Shown piece by piece: positions 18,566 through 26,973 of a stretch of DNA of 64,000 bases. The notes under the pieces are model-generated. The model made no database searches, had not been told where the DNA came from, and saw nothing but the letters and a program-made list of their open reading frames with translations. The DNA is from Longimonas halophila (GTDB lineage: Bacteria > Bacteroidota > Rhodothermia > Rhodothermales > Salinibacteraceae), in contig NZ_PDEP01000007.1 in assembly GCF_002554705.1 (NCBI RefSeq), positions 170,767 through 234,766 on the forward strand. The letters are read 5' to 3'. Position 1 is the first letter of the stretch; each line of letters begins with the position of its first letter. The translations under genes were made by a program, and so were the position numbers.

Positions 18566-19558
18566 CTACCCCTGTACCTCCACCACAATGCGTCCGCGCG
18601 AGTCGCCGCTGAGCACGTCTTGAGCTGCATCGGGCACATCTTCAAGATTGACCACCTGATACGTCATCCGCTCCAGCAGGTCATCGGTCAGGAGCGCGTC
18701 GAGGCGAGTCCAGGCGGTGCGGCGGCGGTCGTTGGGGCAGGTGTTCGAATCGATGCCCAGCAGGTTCACCCCACGCAAGATGAACGGCAGTACGGTGGTG
18801 TGCAGCTCGTGCCCGGCTGCGTTGCCAAATGAGGCGACGCTTGCATGACGCTTTAGCTGTGCAATGAGGGTCGCCAGCGTGTTGCCCCCTACGGCGTCGA
18901 TCGCCCCGGCCCACTGGCCCGACTCCATAGGGCGCTTGGGTCCGTCGCTGAACGCGTCGCGATGCACAATGCGTGCGGCACCAAGCGTATCCAGGTAGGC
19001 ATGTGCATTTTCGCTTCCAGTGGAGGCCACGGCGGTGTATCCGGCCTGCGCCAGGAGCGCCACGGCCATGCTTCCCGCCCCCCCTGACGCACCGGTTACA
19101 ACGACCTCGCCGCTCTCGGGCGTGAGGCCGTGGTCTTCGAGTGCCATCACCGAGAGCATAGCGGTGAACCCGGCGGTGCCAATGGTCATGGCCTGGTGCG
19201 GCGACAGGCCCTCGGGCAGTGCCACAAGCTGGTCAGCCCGTACGCGCACCTCTTCGGTGTAGCCACCCCACACGTCTTCGCCCAACCCCCAGCCCGTACC
19301 GATCACGCGGTCGCCCGCCTCCCACGCATCGCTTTCGCTGGACACGACCTCGCCCACCAGGTCGATGCCCGGCGCAATCGGAAAGTCGCCCCGAATGATG
19401 GGCGCGCTGTTCGTTACGGCCAGCGCGTCTTTGTAGTTGATGCTGGAGTAGAGCACCCGCACGTGGGTATCGCCCGGCGGCAGGTCATCCGTCGTAATCG
19501 TATCGAGGCGGGGCGTTACCTCGCCATCGGTGTTGTGGAGCAGCAGTGCACGAAACAT
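18566..19558 (-). CDS. YhdH/AcuI-type NADPH oxidoreductase (MDR superfamily)
   Basis: 330 aa from ATG 19558 (MFRALLL). The YhdH/YhfP signature is visible: SSINYKDALAVT, PIAPGIDLVGEV, the Rossmann motif VVVTGASGGAGSMAVALL near residue 150, and GIDSNTCPNDRRRTAWTRL near 275. There is no zinc-binding Cys set, as expected for this medium-chain branch, which reduces acrylyl-CoA (AcuI) or quinone-like enones with NADPH. Substrate in this organism is unknown; beta-oxidation genes elsewhere in the window make an acyl-CoA substrate plausible. Confidence 0.85.
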   Translation of the reverse strand: MFRALLLHNTDGEVTPRLDTITTDDLPPGDTHVRVLYSSINYKDALAVTNSAPIIRGDFPIAPGIDLVGEVVSSESDAWEAGDRVIGTGWGLGEDVWGGYTEEVRVRADQLVALPEGLSPHQAMTIGTAGFTAMLSVMALEDHGLTPESGEVVVTGASGGAGSMAVALLAQAGYTAVASTGSENAHAYLDTLGAARIVHRDAFSDGPKRPMESGQWAGAIDAVGGNTLATLIAQLKRHASVASFGNAAGHELHTTVLPFILRGVNLLGIDSNTCPNDRRRTAWTRLDALLTDDLLERMTYQVVNLEDVPDAAQDVLSGDSRGRIVVEVQG

Positions 19559-19631
19559 AATCAGGTTGGAGGATGCGTGAGGGATTCCATGGTGAACAGA
19601 TGGATGCAACTACATACGGGACGCGCCTATT

Positions 19632-19675
19632 CGGCACGCCCCGCAGAGTCCAGGTGTTGCAGACGTGGCGTGCCG
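19632..19675 (-). terminator. Hairpin after amidohydrolase pair, possible terminator
   Basis: CGGCACGCC (19632-19640) is the exact reverse complement of GGCGTGCCG (19667-19675). It lies within a few bases of the end of the amidohydrolase operon; no U-tract is present on the minus strand. Confidence 0.4.
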
Positions 19676-19678
19676 TTG

Positions 19679-20932
19679 TTAGGAGCAGCCGTCTTCTTTG
19701 ACGACTTCGCCTTCAATGACGACCGTGCACGCGTTGGTGACGTACTCGAACGGGTTGCCGTTATAGAGCACCACATCGCCGTGCTTGCCCGGTTCCAGGG
19801 TGCCAATCACGTCGCTCTGCCCAATGATGTCGGCAGCCGTGCGCGTGATGCTGGCCAGCGCGGCCTCGTGCGGCAGTCCGTTGGCCGCGGCAACGCCTGC
19901 TTCAAAGAGCACCACGCGCGTTTTGGGCACGTAGGCTTCGTATCCACTCTGAATGGCCACCGGGATGCCTGCTGCATGCAGTTCGCCAGCCGTGGTAAGC
20001 TGGGCGTTTTCGGCAGCGCCAAACGGGCGGATTTTGGGCGGGTGGAGCACGACAGGGATGTCCGCTTCAGCAATCTCTTCAGTTACGAGGTATGCCTCGG
20101 CGGCTCCTTCGAGCACCAGGTTGAAGCCAAACTCCTCGGCCAGCCGCAGCGCCGTCATAATATCGTGACTACGGTGCGCCTGGATGAACGCAGGAATCTC
20201 GCCATCGAGCACCTGCACAAGCACCTCCATGGGCAGGTTGCGTTCGCGCTCGTCCTCGGGCGTGTCGCGGTAGCGCTCCGCTTGCAGGAACATGTCGCGA
20301 AGCATTGCCGCGCCCTTGGCTCGCGTGCCGGGCGAGCTAAACCGCTGCGTGGCTGCCGGCCCCAGCGTCATGGAGAGCGCGCTGATGTCGCTCAGAGACG
20401 CGTCATCGACGGTTTCGCCGGTGGTTTTGAAGGTGGCGGTCTGTCCGCTAATGAGTGCGCCCGGGCCGTGGCCGGTGTGCACGGTGGTAATGCCCTGATC
20501 GCGCAAAAAGGCAACCAGCTCTTCTTGCGGATTGTACGCGTCGATCGCACGCAGCTCAGGCTGCATGGGCGCCGTGGTATCGAGCTGGTCCTGATCGGAG
20601 TCTACGTTGTAGATGCCGCTCAGTCCCACGGTACCGCGCGGGTCCACGAGTCCCGGTGTAATGACGGTGCCTTCGTAGACCGTGGCGCCGTCGGGGATGT
20701 CAACCGCATCGGCAGGACCGACGTCGGCGATGGTGGATCCTTCGATGAGGACCACCCCGTTAATGATGGGATCGCCCGTCATGGTGTGCACCGTGTCGGC
20801 GCGCAAGGCAATCTGTGCGGTGAGGGGCGCGGCCATGAGCATCCATGCCATCACCCCCGCTACGACACCGCCTACGCAGCGTATCCAAACCGATGAAAAA
20901 GAACGACGGATGTTGCGGGTGGGGTTATTCAT
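19679..20932 (-). CDS. Secreted amidohydrolase-like protein lacking metal ligands
   Basis: 417 aa from ATG 20932, which overlaps the end of the upstream paralogue by 8 bases. A Tat/Sec-like signal (RRSFSSVWIRCVGGVVAGVMA) precedes an amidohydrolase fold close to the neighbour: TMTGDPIINGVVLIEGSTI, HTGHGPGALISGQT and IGTLEPGKHGDVVLYNGNP. Where the neighbour has GLIDTHSHIG, this one has GLVDPRGTVG, so the HxH metal pair is gone; HFHTHRHDD becomes FIQAHRSHD, and HTDDP is lost. It is probably catalytically inactive or uses another chemistry, perhaps as a partner subunit of the intact paralogue. Confidence 0.85.
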   Translation of the reverse strand: MNNPTRNIRRSFSSVWIRCVGGVVAGVMAWMLMAAPLTAQIALRADTVHTMTGDPIINGVVLIEGSTIADVGPADAVDIPDGATVYEGTVITPGLVDPRGTVGLSGIYNVDSDQDQLDTTAPMQPELRAIDAYNPQEELVAFLRDQGITTVHTGHGPGALISGQTATFKTTGETVDDASLSDISALSMTLGPAATQRFSSPGTRAKGAAMLRDMFLQAERYRDTPEDERERNLPMEVLVQVLDGEIPAFIQAHRSHDIMTALRLAEEFGFNLVLEGAAEAYLVTEEIAEADIPVVLHPPKIRPFGAAENAQLTTAGELHAAGIPVAIQSGYEAYVPKTRVVLFEAGVAAANGLPHEAALASITRTAADIIGQSDVIGTLEPGKHGDVVLYNGNPFEYVTNACTVVIEGEVVKEDGCS

Positions 20933-22229
20933 TGATGTCGTGGACATGGTGCATGGTGCCATCGAAAATGCGGTATCCGCCTGTAAAGAAGGCGTTGTCG
21001 TCGGGGTTGCTGCGATCGAACACGCGCATGCCCTCAATCCACGTCTCGTTAACGCGGGTGTAGGTGCTGAGCGGATCGCCGGAGAGCAGGATGAAGTCGG
21101 CATCTTTGCCGGGTTCAAGTGATCCGATGCGATCTTCGAGCCCAAGCTGGCGTGCCCCCGCAATCGTGACGGATTCAAGCGCAGCGGTGCGGTCCATGCC
21201 AGCACGAACGCCCATGGCGGGCGAGCGCAGGAAGAGGCGCGAGTCGGTAATCGGATCGTCGGTATGATACGACACGTCAACGCCGGCCTCGTCGAGCACA
21301 CGACCGTTCTTGAAGTAGAGATTCACGGCTTCATGCTTGCCACCGGGCGAGTCGAGCGTGATGATGGAAGCAGGTACGCCCGCCTCGGCAATCTCGTCGG
21401 CCACGCGCCAGCCTTCACTTACGTGATGCAGCACAAGCTCAAACCCAAACTCATCGCGCAGGCGCAGCGCCGTCATGATGTCGTCATGGCGATGCGTATG
21501 AAAGTGCACGATGCGCTCGCCGTTGAGCACCTCCACAAGTCCTTCCATGCCCAGGTCGCGGTCGGGCGGATCATCGCTGTTGAGCTGGTCACGGTAGGCT
21601 TCCGCCTCCAGAAAGAGCGCCCGCGCCTCGGCTGCAGATTTGGCGCGCGTGCCGGGGAACGGTCCGCTGTCGCGCTGCGAATTGGTGCCGTTGGCCATCT
21701 TCATGCCGCCACAGATGTCCGAATCCTCGTAGCAGAGCAGCAGGTCGTCGATGGTAGAGCCGTCACGCAGCTTTAGGTGAGTGGTCTGCCCACTCATAAG
21801 ATGCCCCGACCCCGACAGCACATTCACGGTGGTAATGCCGCCCGCGCGAGCCCGCATGATTCCGGAATTACGTACGTTGATGCCGTCGATGGTGCGCACG
21901 CCGGGATGCAGCGGCGACGATCCATCGCCGCCCGACACGCCGCCGATGTGCGAGTGCGTGTCGATCAGACCGGGCATAATGACCTGGCCCGAGGCGTCGA
22001 CCTCGACCGCGCCGCTGGGCACGTCGACCGCGCCTACGGAGCCTACGTCGAGAATCTCACCGTTTTGAATGACGAGCGCGCCGTTGTCGATGGCGTCGCC
22101 GCTCATGGTGTAGATCGTGGCGCCGCGAAACACGTGCGGATCGTCCTGGGCATGGGCGGTATCGGCCGCCAAAAGCCCCAGGACGCCGACGGCAATGAGC
22201 AGCGCCTGGCGTATCTGGTTGGATAGCAT
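20925..22229 (-). CDS. Secreted amidohydrolase (imidazolonepropionase-like)
   Basis: 434 aa from ATG 22229 with a signal peptide (LLIAVGVLGLLAADTAHA, cleavage near residue 28). Metal-site residues are present: GLIDTHSHIG near residue 78, HFHTHRHDD near 260, HHVSEGW near 287 and YHTDDP near 335. The protein ends with the composite beta-sandwich segment IGSLEPGKDADFILLSGDP. It should act in the periplasm or outside on an amide, cyclic amide or peptide. It forms an operon with the downstream ligand-less paralogue (8-base overlap) and is divergent from hppD. Substrate unknown. Confidence 0.88.
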   Translation of the reverse strand: MLSNQIRQALLIAVGVLGLLAADTAHAQDDPHVFRGATIYTMSGDAIDNGALVIQNGEILDVGSVGAVDVPSGAVEVDASGQVIMPGLIDTHSHIGGVSGGDGSSPLHPGVRTIDGINVRNSGIMRARAGGITTVNVLSGSGHLMSGQTTHLKLRDGSTIDDLLLCYEDSDICGGMKMANGTNSQRDSGPFPGTRAKSAAEARALFLEAEAYRDQLNSDDPPDRDLGMEGLVEVLNGERIVHFHTHRHDDIMTALRLRDEFGFELVLHHVSEGWRVADEIAEAGVPASIITLDSPGGKHEAVNLYFKNGRVLDEAGVDVSYHTDDPITDSRLFLRSPAMGVRAGMDRTAALESVTIAGARQLGLEDRIGSLEPGKDADFILLSGDPLSTYTRVNETWIEGMRVFDRSNPDDNAFFTGGYRIFDGTMHHVHDINE

Positions 22230-22592
22230 ATGGGTGTGGGGTGTGTCGAACAGGGTGGAGAAGGGAAATGCGCTCCCGTTTTGGTGTATCTTGATTCCGG
22301 TGAACGCATTGCGCAAGGTAGGAAGCAGCCCTGAAAACTGCAATGCAAGAACAGCAATTGAAAGCGCTTCTGTTATCAAGTCCGCACCGGGACGTATGAG
22401 CCCCCCGCGTTCCACAGTACAGCCATTGCGCAGCAGTCAATGCCTCGTATCGCACCATGAATTGCAGGAACGGAACGGCGGATTCAGCGGTACGCATGTA
22501 CTGACATTCGGCGCTTGCCCTCAACGTATGTAATAGAGGCTGGAAGCGCTTTCACCTGTTCGCCTCCCTCGCTCATTGCTGCTGCTATTCCT
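22230..22592. other. Divergent spacer between amidohydrolase operon and hppD
   Basis: 363 bases without a gene. It should carry both promoters; GTGTATCTTGATT near 22284 is the only stretch resembling a Bacteroidota -7 element and is weak. No palindrome stands out. Confidence 0.5.
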
Positions 22593-23744
22593 ATGTCTAC
22601 ATCCGCCACCGCCCCCACCCCCGAATCGGCCACGACTACACCCGACGACTTCTTGCCCATTCAAGGCACCGATTATGTCGAGTACTACGTGGGCAACGCC
22701 CGCCAGGCCGCGTTTCACTACGCCTATCTGTTTGGATTCGAGATCGTGGGCTATCGCGGCCCCGAAACTGGTCATCGGGAAGCGGCCAGCTATCTCCTTC
22801 AGCAGAACAAAATACGCTTTGTGCTGACCACGGCGCTTTCGCCCGATTCGTTCATCGCCAAGCATGTGCATAAGCGCGGCGACGGCGTGCGCGACATTGC
22901 GCTCTGGGTCGACGACGCGACGAACGCTTATGAAGAAGCCACCTCGCGCGGTGCAGTGCCCGTACAGGAGCCCGAAACACTCTCCGATGAGCACGGCTCG
23001 GTGGTGCGCTCTGCCATCGGCACCTACGGCGACACGATCCACTCCTTTATCGAACGGGATGCGTACAACGGCCTCTTCCTGCCGGGCTTCGAGCGGTGGG
23101 AGAACCCCGACTGGGCCCATCCAGGATCGGTCGGACTGAAGTACGTAGATCACTGCGTGGGCAACGTCCACCGTGGCGACATGGACAAGTACGTGCAGTA
23201 CTACGCCGACACGATGGGTTTCTACAACATGCTTCAGTTCACCGACAAGGACATCTCGACGGAGTATTCTGCGTTGATGTCGAAGGTGATGGCCAACGGC
23301 AACGAGCGCATCAAATTTCCGATCAACGAGCCCGCCGACGGTAAGAAGAAGAGCCAGATTGAGGAGTACCTGGAGTTCTACAACGGCGCGGGTGTACAGC
23401 ACGTAGCCATTGCCACCGACGACATCATCAGCACGGTCTCTGAGCTGCGCAAGCGCGGCGTGCAGTTCCTCGACATCCCCGACAACTACTACAACGAGGA
23501 GGTGCTCAGCGAGCGCGTGGGCGAGATCGACGAACAGATCGATCAGCTCCAGGCACTTGACATCCTCGTTGACCGCGACCCCGAAGGCTACCTGCTCCAG
23601 ATCTTTACCAAGCCGGTGCAGGACCGCCCGACCATGTTCTACGAGATTATTCAGCGTAAGGGCGCCCGCACCTTCGGCGAGGGCAACTTCAAGGCGCTCT
23701 TCGAGGCGATTGAGCGCGAGCAAGACCGCCGTGGCAACCTGTAG
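22593..23744 (+). CDS. hppD: 4-hydroxyphenylpyruvate dioxygenase
   Basis: 383 aa from ATG 22593. Two VOC-type halves: an N-terminal DYVEYYVGNARQAAFHYAYLFGF and a catalytic C-terminal half with the iron ligands in YVDHCVGNV (near residue 186), VQHVAIATDD (near 269) and FYEIIQRKG (near 350), followed by the C-terminal helix GEGNFKALFEAIEREQ that gates the active site. It converts 4-hydroxyphenylpyruvate to homogentisate in tyrosine catabolism. The homogentisate dioxygenase gene begins 48 bases downstream, giving consecutive pathway steps. Confidence 0.96.
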   Translation: MSTSATAPTPESATTTPDDFLPIQGTDYVEYYVGNARQAAFHYAYLFGFEIVGYRGPETGHREAASYLLQQNKIRFVLTTALSPDSFIAKHVHKRGDGVRDIALWVDDATNAYEEATSRGAVPVQEPETLSDEHGSVVRSAIGTYGDTIHSFIERDAYNGLFLPGFERWENPDWAHPGSVGLKYVDHCVGNVHRGDMDKYVQYYADTMGFYNMLQFTDKDISTEYSALMSKVMANGNERIKFPINEPADGKKKSQIEEYLEFYNGAGVQHVAIATDDIISTVSELRKRGVQFLDIPDNYYNEEVLSERVGEIDEQIDQLQALDILVDRDPEGYLLQIFTKPVQDRPTMFYEIIQRKGARTFGEGNFKALFEAIEREQDRRGNL

Positions 23745-23755
23745 CGCTGCTTCGT

Positions 23756-23792
23756 GAATCCAAAATCTCCCAATCCAAAAACCAAAATCAAT
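23756..23792 (+). repeat. CCAAAATC-type short repeats forming the hmgA leader
   Basis: Before the hmgA ATG the + strand has TCCAAAATC, CCAATCCAAAAACC and CCAAAATCAAT in 37 bases. Read on the minus strand these are GATTTTGG units, as in the repeats at 61917, 62289 and 63832. No Shine-Dalgarno sequence is present. Confidence 0.45.
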
Positions 23793-25007
23793 ATGCCCCA
23801 CTATACCCGCATGGGCGAGGTGCCCGACAAGCGCCACGTCCAGTTCCGTCGTCCCGATGGCGAACTGTACACCGAAGAGGTCATTGGCGCGGAAGGCTTC
23901 AGCGGCATCTCATCGATTGCCTACCACATCCACCCGCCCACGCTGGTGGAGAAGGTGGATGACCCGGTCGACTATGGCATCACCTATGCCGACGACGAGG
24001 CGCTGAAGCATCGCCACATCGAAGGCTTCAACCTGGAGCCGGGAGGCGACTGGCTCTCAGGGCGCACGTACATCATGGGCAACCCGGATGTGCAGCTTGC
24101 GCTCTGCCGTCCGACCGACGCGATGGAGGGCTACTTCTACCGCAACGCCGCCGCCGATGAGCTGATCTACGTGCACGAGGGCACAGGTACGCTCGAAACG
24201 CCACTCGGCAATGTGGACTTCACCGATGGCGACTACGTGCACGTGCCCCGCACGCTGGCGCACCGGTGGTCGTTTGAGGACGAGGTGCAGCCGCGTCTGC
24301 TCGTTATCGAGTCGAACTCGGGCGTGCAGTTTCCGAGCAAGTACATGAACGAGTTCGGGCAGCTCCTGGAGCGGAGTCCGTTCCACGAGCGCGATGTGCG
24401 TCCGCCCACCCAACTCAACGTGGTCGACGAAGAGGGACCGTTCGAGCTACGCATCAAGAAGCACGGGAAGATCCATTCCTACTGGATGCGCTACCATCCA
24501 TTCGACGTGGTCGGCTGGGATGGCTACATGTATCCGTATGCTATTTCCATCCACGACTTTGAGCCGATCACCGGGCGCATCCACCAGCCGCCGCCCGTGC
24601 ATCAGATGTTCGAGGCGCGCAACTTCGTCGTGTGCTCCTTTGTGCCGCGGCTGTTCGACTACCATCCGAAATCGATCCCGGCCCCGTACAATCACTCGAA
24701 TATTGACTCGGATGAAGTGCTGTTTTACGCTGAGGGCGACTTCATGAGCCGCAAAGGCATTTCGCGCGCCTCGTTCTCGCTGCATCCGGGCGGTATTCCG
24801 CACGGGCCACACCCCGGCTCCACGGAGGCTTCTATCGGCAAGGAGGGCACCGAAGAGCTTGCGGTGATGGTCGACACGTTCCGTCCGCTCAAGCTCACGC
24901 AGGCGGCGCTCGACCTCGAAGATACTGGCTACATGGATTCCTGGAAGCCAGAACTGCACACCGGCGGCGACGGGCAGGCGCGCACTGAAGCACCCGCCCA
25001 GCCGTAG
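23793..25007 (+). CDS. hmgA: Homogentisate 1,2-dioxygenase
   Basis: 404 aa from ATG 23793 (MPHYTRMGEVPDKRH). Two cupin regions: an N-terminal one with YVHEGTGTLETPLGNVDFTDGDYV and a C-terminal one with YNHSNIDSDEVLFYAEGDF and PHGPHPG, which supply candidate His/Glu/His iron ligands. HIHPPTLV and SYWMRYHPFDVVGWDG are typical of bacterial homogentisate dioxygenase-like proteins. It opens the homogentisate ring to maleylacetoacetate, following hppD. The remaining steps (isomerase, fumarylacetoacetase) are not in the window. A good terminator follows. Confidence 0.92.
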   Translation: MPHYTRMGEVPDKRHVQFRRPDGELYTEEVIGAEGFSGISSIAYHIHPPTLVEKVDDPVDYGITYADDEALKHRHIEGFNLEPGGDWLSGRTYIMGNPDVQLALCRPTDAMEGYFYRNAAADELIYVHEGTGTLETPLGNVDFTDGDYVHVPRTLAHRWSFEDEVQPRLLVIESNSGVQFPSKYMNEFGQLLERSPFHERDVRPPTQLNVVDEEGPFELRIKKHGKIHSYWMRYHPFDVVGWDGYMYPYAISIHDFEPITGRIHQPPPVHQMFEARNFVVCSFVPRLFDYHPKSIPAPYNHSNIDSDEVLFYAEGDFMSRKGISRASFSLHPGGIPHGPHPGSTEASIGKEGTEELAVMVDTFRPLKLTQAALDLEDTGYMDSWKPELHTGGDGQARTEAPAQP

Positions 25008-25041
25008 CCTGTCGTCTCCCTCCACCGTATCTGCATCGCAC

Positions 25042-25079
25042 GAGGCGCCTGGACCCCGTTCCGGGCGTCTCATTTTTTG
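25042..25079 (+). terminator. Rho-independent terminator after hmgA
   Basis: GAGGCGCCTGGA and TCCGGGCGTCTC form a 12-bp stem with G-U pairs and a short CCCCGT loop, followed directly by ATTTTTTG. Placed 35 bases after the hmgA stop codon. Confidence 0.8.
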
Positions 25080-25274
25080 TTAGGTGCACGTGTATCAGAT
25101 GTGTGTATTGGGCGTTTTGGAGATGCGAAGTCTCTCTGCTTGCTCCAGAAGCCTACTTCATCTCCTACGCACAATGGATGTAGGCAACACACTGCAGTAT
25201 CGCATAGAAACCTACGCCTGTACGCTACGGTACGCATCCTGCAATATAGATGTGCACTATAGTCTCCCCTTGCC

Positions 25275-25610
25275 ATGCAGATTGACATTACCGAACGCGC
25301 CCAGAATCAGCTTCGCACCGTAGCCGCCGAAGACACCGTGGCCCTTGGCGATGCGTATTTGCGCATTGCCGTGGTGCCCGGCGGATGCTCGGGGCTCACC
25401 TACGACCTGGGGTGGGACACGACCCTGCAAGACACCGACGCGGTGCACCAGGTGAGCGGCGACCTCACCGTCATTGCCGACCAGCGCAGCGCGCTCTACC
25501 TCGACGGCTCCGAGCTCGACTTTACCGACGGCCTTGATGGCGACGGCTTTCACTTCATGAATCCACAAGCCTCGCGTACCTGCGCCTGTGGCGAGTCGTT
25601 CGGTGTGTAG
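25275..25610 (+). CDS. A-type Fe-S carrier (IscA/SufA/ErpA family)
   Basis: 111 aa, single HesB-like domain. The three conserved cysteines are seen in VVPGGCSGLTYDLG (near residue 38) and RTCACGESF (near 102-104), and NPQASRTCACG is the family C-terminus. It carries [2Fe-2S] or [4Fe-4S] clusters from the SUF scaffold to client enzymes. It is encoded alone, 14 kb from the suf operon, so its subtype cannot be fixed; the GGCSG spacing is shared by ErpA and SufA. Confidence 0.92.
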   Translation: MQIDITERAQNQLRTVAAEDTVALGDAYLRIAVVPGGCSGLTYDLGWDTTLQDTDAVHQVSGDLTVIADQRSALYLDGSELDFTDGLDGDGFHFMNPQASRTCACGESFGV

Positions 25611-25661
25611 CAGACTGCACCTCGCACGCTCTCGAAAAGACTGTTGGGTAGCTCTTCTGCC

Positions 25662-25874
25662 ATGACGACGTCTCTCCCTGACTCGGATGCTTCGAATGAA
25701 CGCTCCTCTTCGACCCTATCGGCGCTGGCTGGCGGTGTCGGCGCAGGCGTAGGCAGCGGTATCGTGATGCCTTTTGCGCTGGGCCCTGCTACCGGCGTAT
25801 TCGTAGCGGCCTCTTGCGGGGGCCTTGTTGCCCTTGGTACGTACTACAGCCTTCAGGCCGCACTCAACGGATAG
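25662..25874 (+). CDS. Small Gly/Ala-rich membrane-associated protein
   Basis: 70 aa from ATG 25662 (a TTG six codons earlier is possible). A polar Ser/Asp-rich N-terminus of about 25 residues is followed by a Gly-rich hydrophobic stretch (ALAGGVGAGVGSGIVMPFALGPATGVFVAASCGGLVALG, written here as parts of residues 26-62) that could span the membrane once or twice. It follows the Fe-S carrier by 51 bases on the same strand. No family recognised; could be spurious. Confidence 0.4.
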   Translation: MTTSLPDSDASNERSSSTLSALAGGVGAGVGSGIVMPFALGPATGVFVAASCGGLVALGTYYSLQAALNG

Positions 25875-25911
25875 CTCTTCTGCTTGCCCGCGTGGCCCCA
25901 TTGCTGCGCCA

Positions 25912-26802
25912 TCAGTACAGCGTCGTTGACAGCGTAACGCCGAACCGCCACGAGGTCATGTCTCGGCGTGCATTCTGGGCCCGCTGCCACGACTCCGAGT
26001 CGCGGAACGCGCTGCTTACCTTCCAGCCCGCAAACACACCCGGCGTAATCACCGGCAGCCCGGTAATGTGAATGGTAGCGGCCAGGTCGTGCTGGCTCTT
26101 TTCGCCGTAGCCCCCGCGTCCGGTCAGGTTCGCATGGCCGGTGAATCCCAGCTCTGTGGTAAAGGTGTTGCCTTCGTACCAGAGCACTGTGCTGTACTGC
26201 GTAAACAGATCGCGGTCGACTGGTGGCATACCGGGTGCGCGGGCGGCGTCGGTAGAGTGCGCGTAGAAACCGCCTGCCCGCAGACGTAGACTCAGTTGGC
26301 GCGAGAGCGCCACCCGTGCGTTTCCGGCCAGCGTTACCATTCCACCCTCAGGCAGAAACGCGCCCGGACGCCCCACCTCGGCATGCTGACCCAGCACAGT
26401 CGTTGATGTGTTTTCGGCTACGGGGATGCGCCCGCCCACCTCAATCATCAGCGGCGACCGGTCGGGGGTCAGTGCCAGCCCCACGTATGGATTCCCAAGC
26501 TTCGTATCCGCCCCAGGCCGCATCTCGTTAGTGCGGAAGTAGGCCACCGGCACCTCGGCTACCAGCTCCGTTCCAGCAGTAAGCGATACGGTACCCGTAA
26601 TGAAGTATCCGCCTGACAGCCCTTCGATGTTGCGAATGTCGGGCTGCACCCCTTCAACGGCGAACTGCATGGGCTGATATGGGGGCAGCCACAGTTGTTG
26701 GGCCGTTGTTTGCTGCGGTGCAGCGGCAAGCGTTCCCACCACAAGCAGCAGGCCCCACAAACGGCCCCAGGAAAACCAAGATGTCCAGGAAAGACGTGTC
26801 AT
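25912..26802 (-). CDS. Predicted secreted/outer-membrane protein
   Basis: 296 aa with a signal peptide (GRLWGLLLVVGTLAAAPQQTTAQ, cleavage near residue 35). The mature protein is rich in beta-strand-like segments (GGYFITGTVSLTAGTELVAEVPV, LSLRLRAGGFYAHS, NTFTTELGFTGHANL) and ends FGVTLSTTLY with a terminal Tyr, the aromatic end expected of an outer-membrane barrel. ELVAEVPVAYF resembles transporter-like barrel proteins. No function can be assigned. Divergent from the next gene. Confidence 0.75.
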   Translation of the reverse strand: MTRLSWTSWFSWGRLWGLLLVVGTLAAAPQQTTAQQLWLPPYQPMQFAVEGVQPDIRNIEGLSGGYFITGTVSLTAGTELVAEVPVAYFRTNEMRPGADTKLGNPYVGLALTPDRSPLMIEVGGRIPVAENTSTTVLGQHAEVGRPGAFLPEGGMVTLAGNARVALSRQLSLRLRAGGFYAHSTDAARAPGMPPVDRDLFTQYSTVLWYEGNTFTTELGFTGHANLTGRGGYGEKSQHDLAATIHITGLPVITPGVFAGWKVSSAFRDSESWQRAQNARRDMTSWRFGVTLSTTLY

Positions 26803-26973
26803 GCGTACAGATGATACCGGTGAGCGGGCTTGCTTTCATTAGATGGATAATAGAACGCAGTGACCAAGCGGATGCAAATTTCGTCTGCGCTCGGATGCGA
26901 AAGTCGTTAGAACTCCATACATTACGCAGCGTGTACCTGCACGCGCTCCTGCTCACAACCGCTGCTGCCTGTT

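Noticed and set aside
19130..20896. 588-aa open frame on the plus strand
   Set aside because: It is antisense to the amidohydrolase and oxidoreductase genes, which have clear motifs; its own product is low-complexity.
25205..25250. TACGC/TACGG repeats before the Fe-S carrier as an operator
   Set aside because: Spacing is irregular and does not match the suf palindrome.
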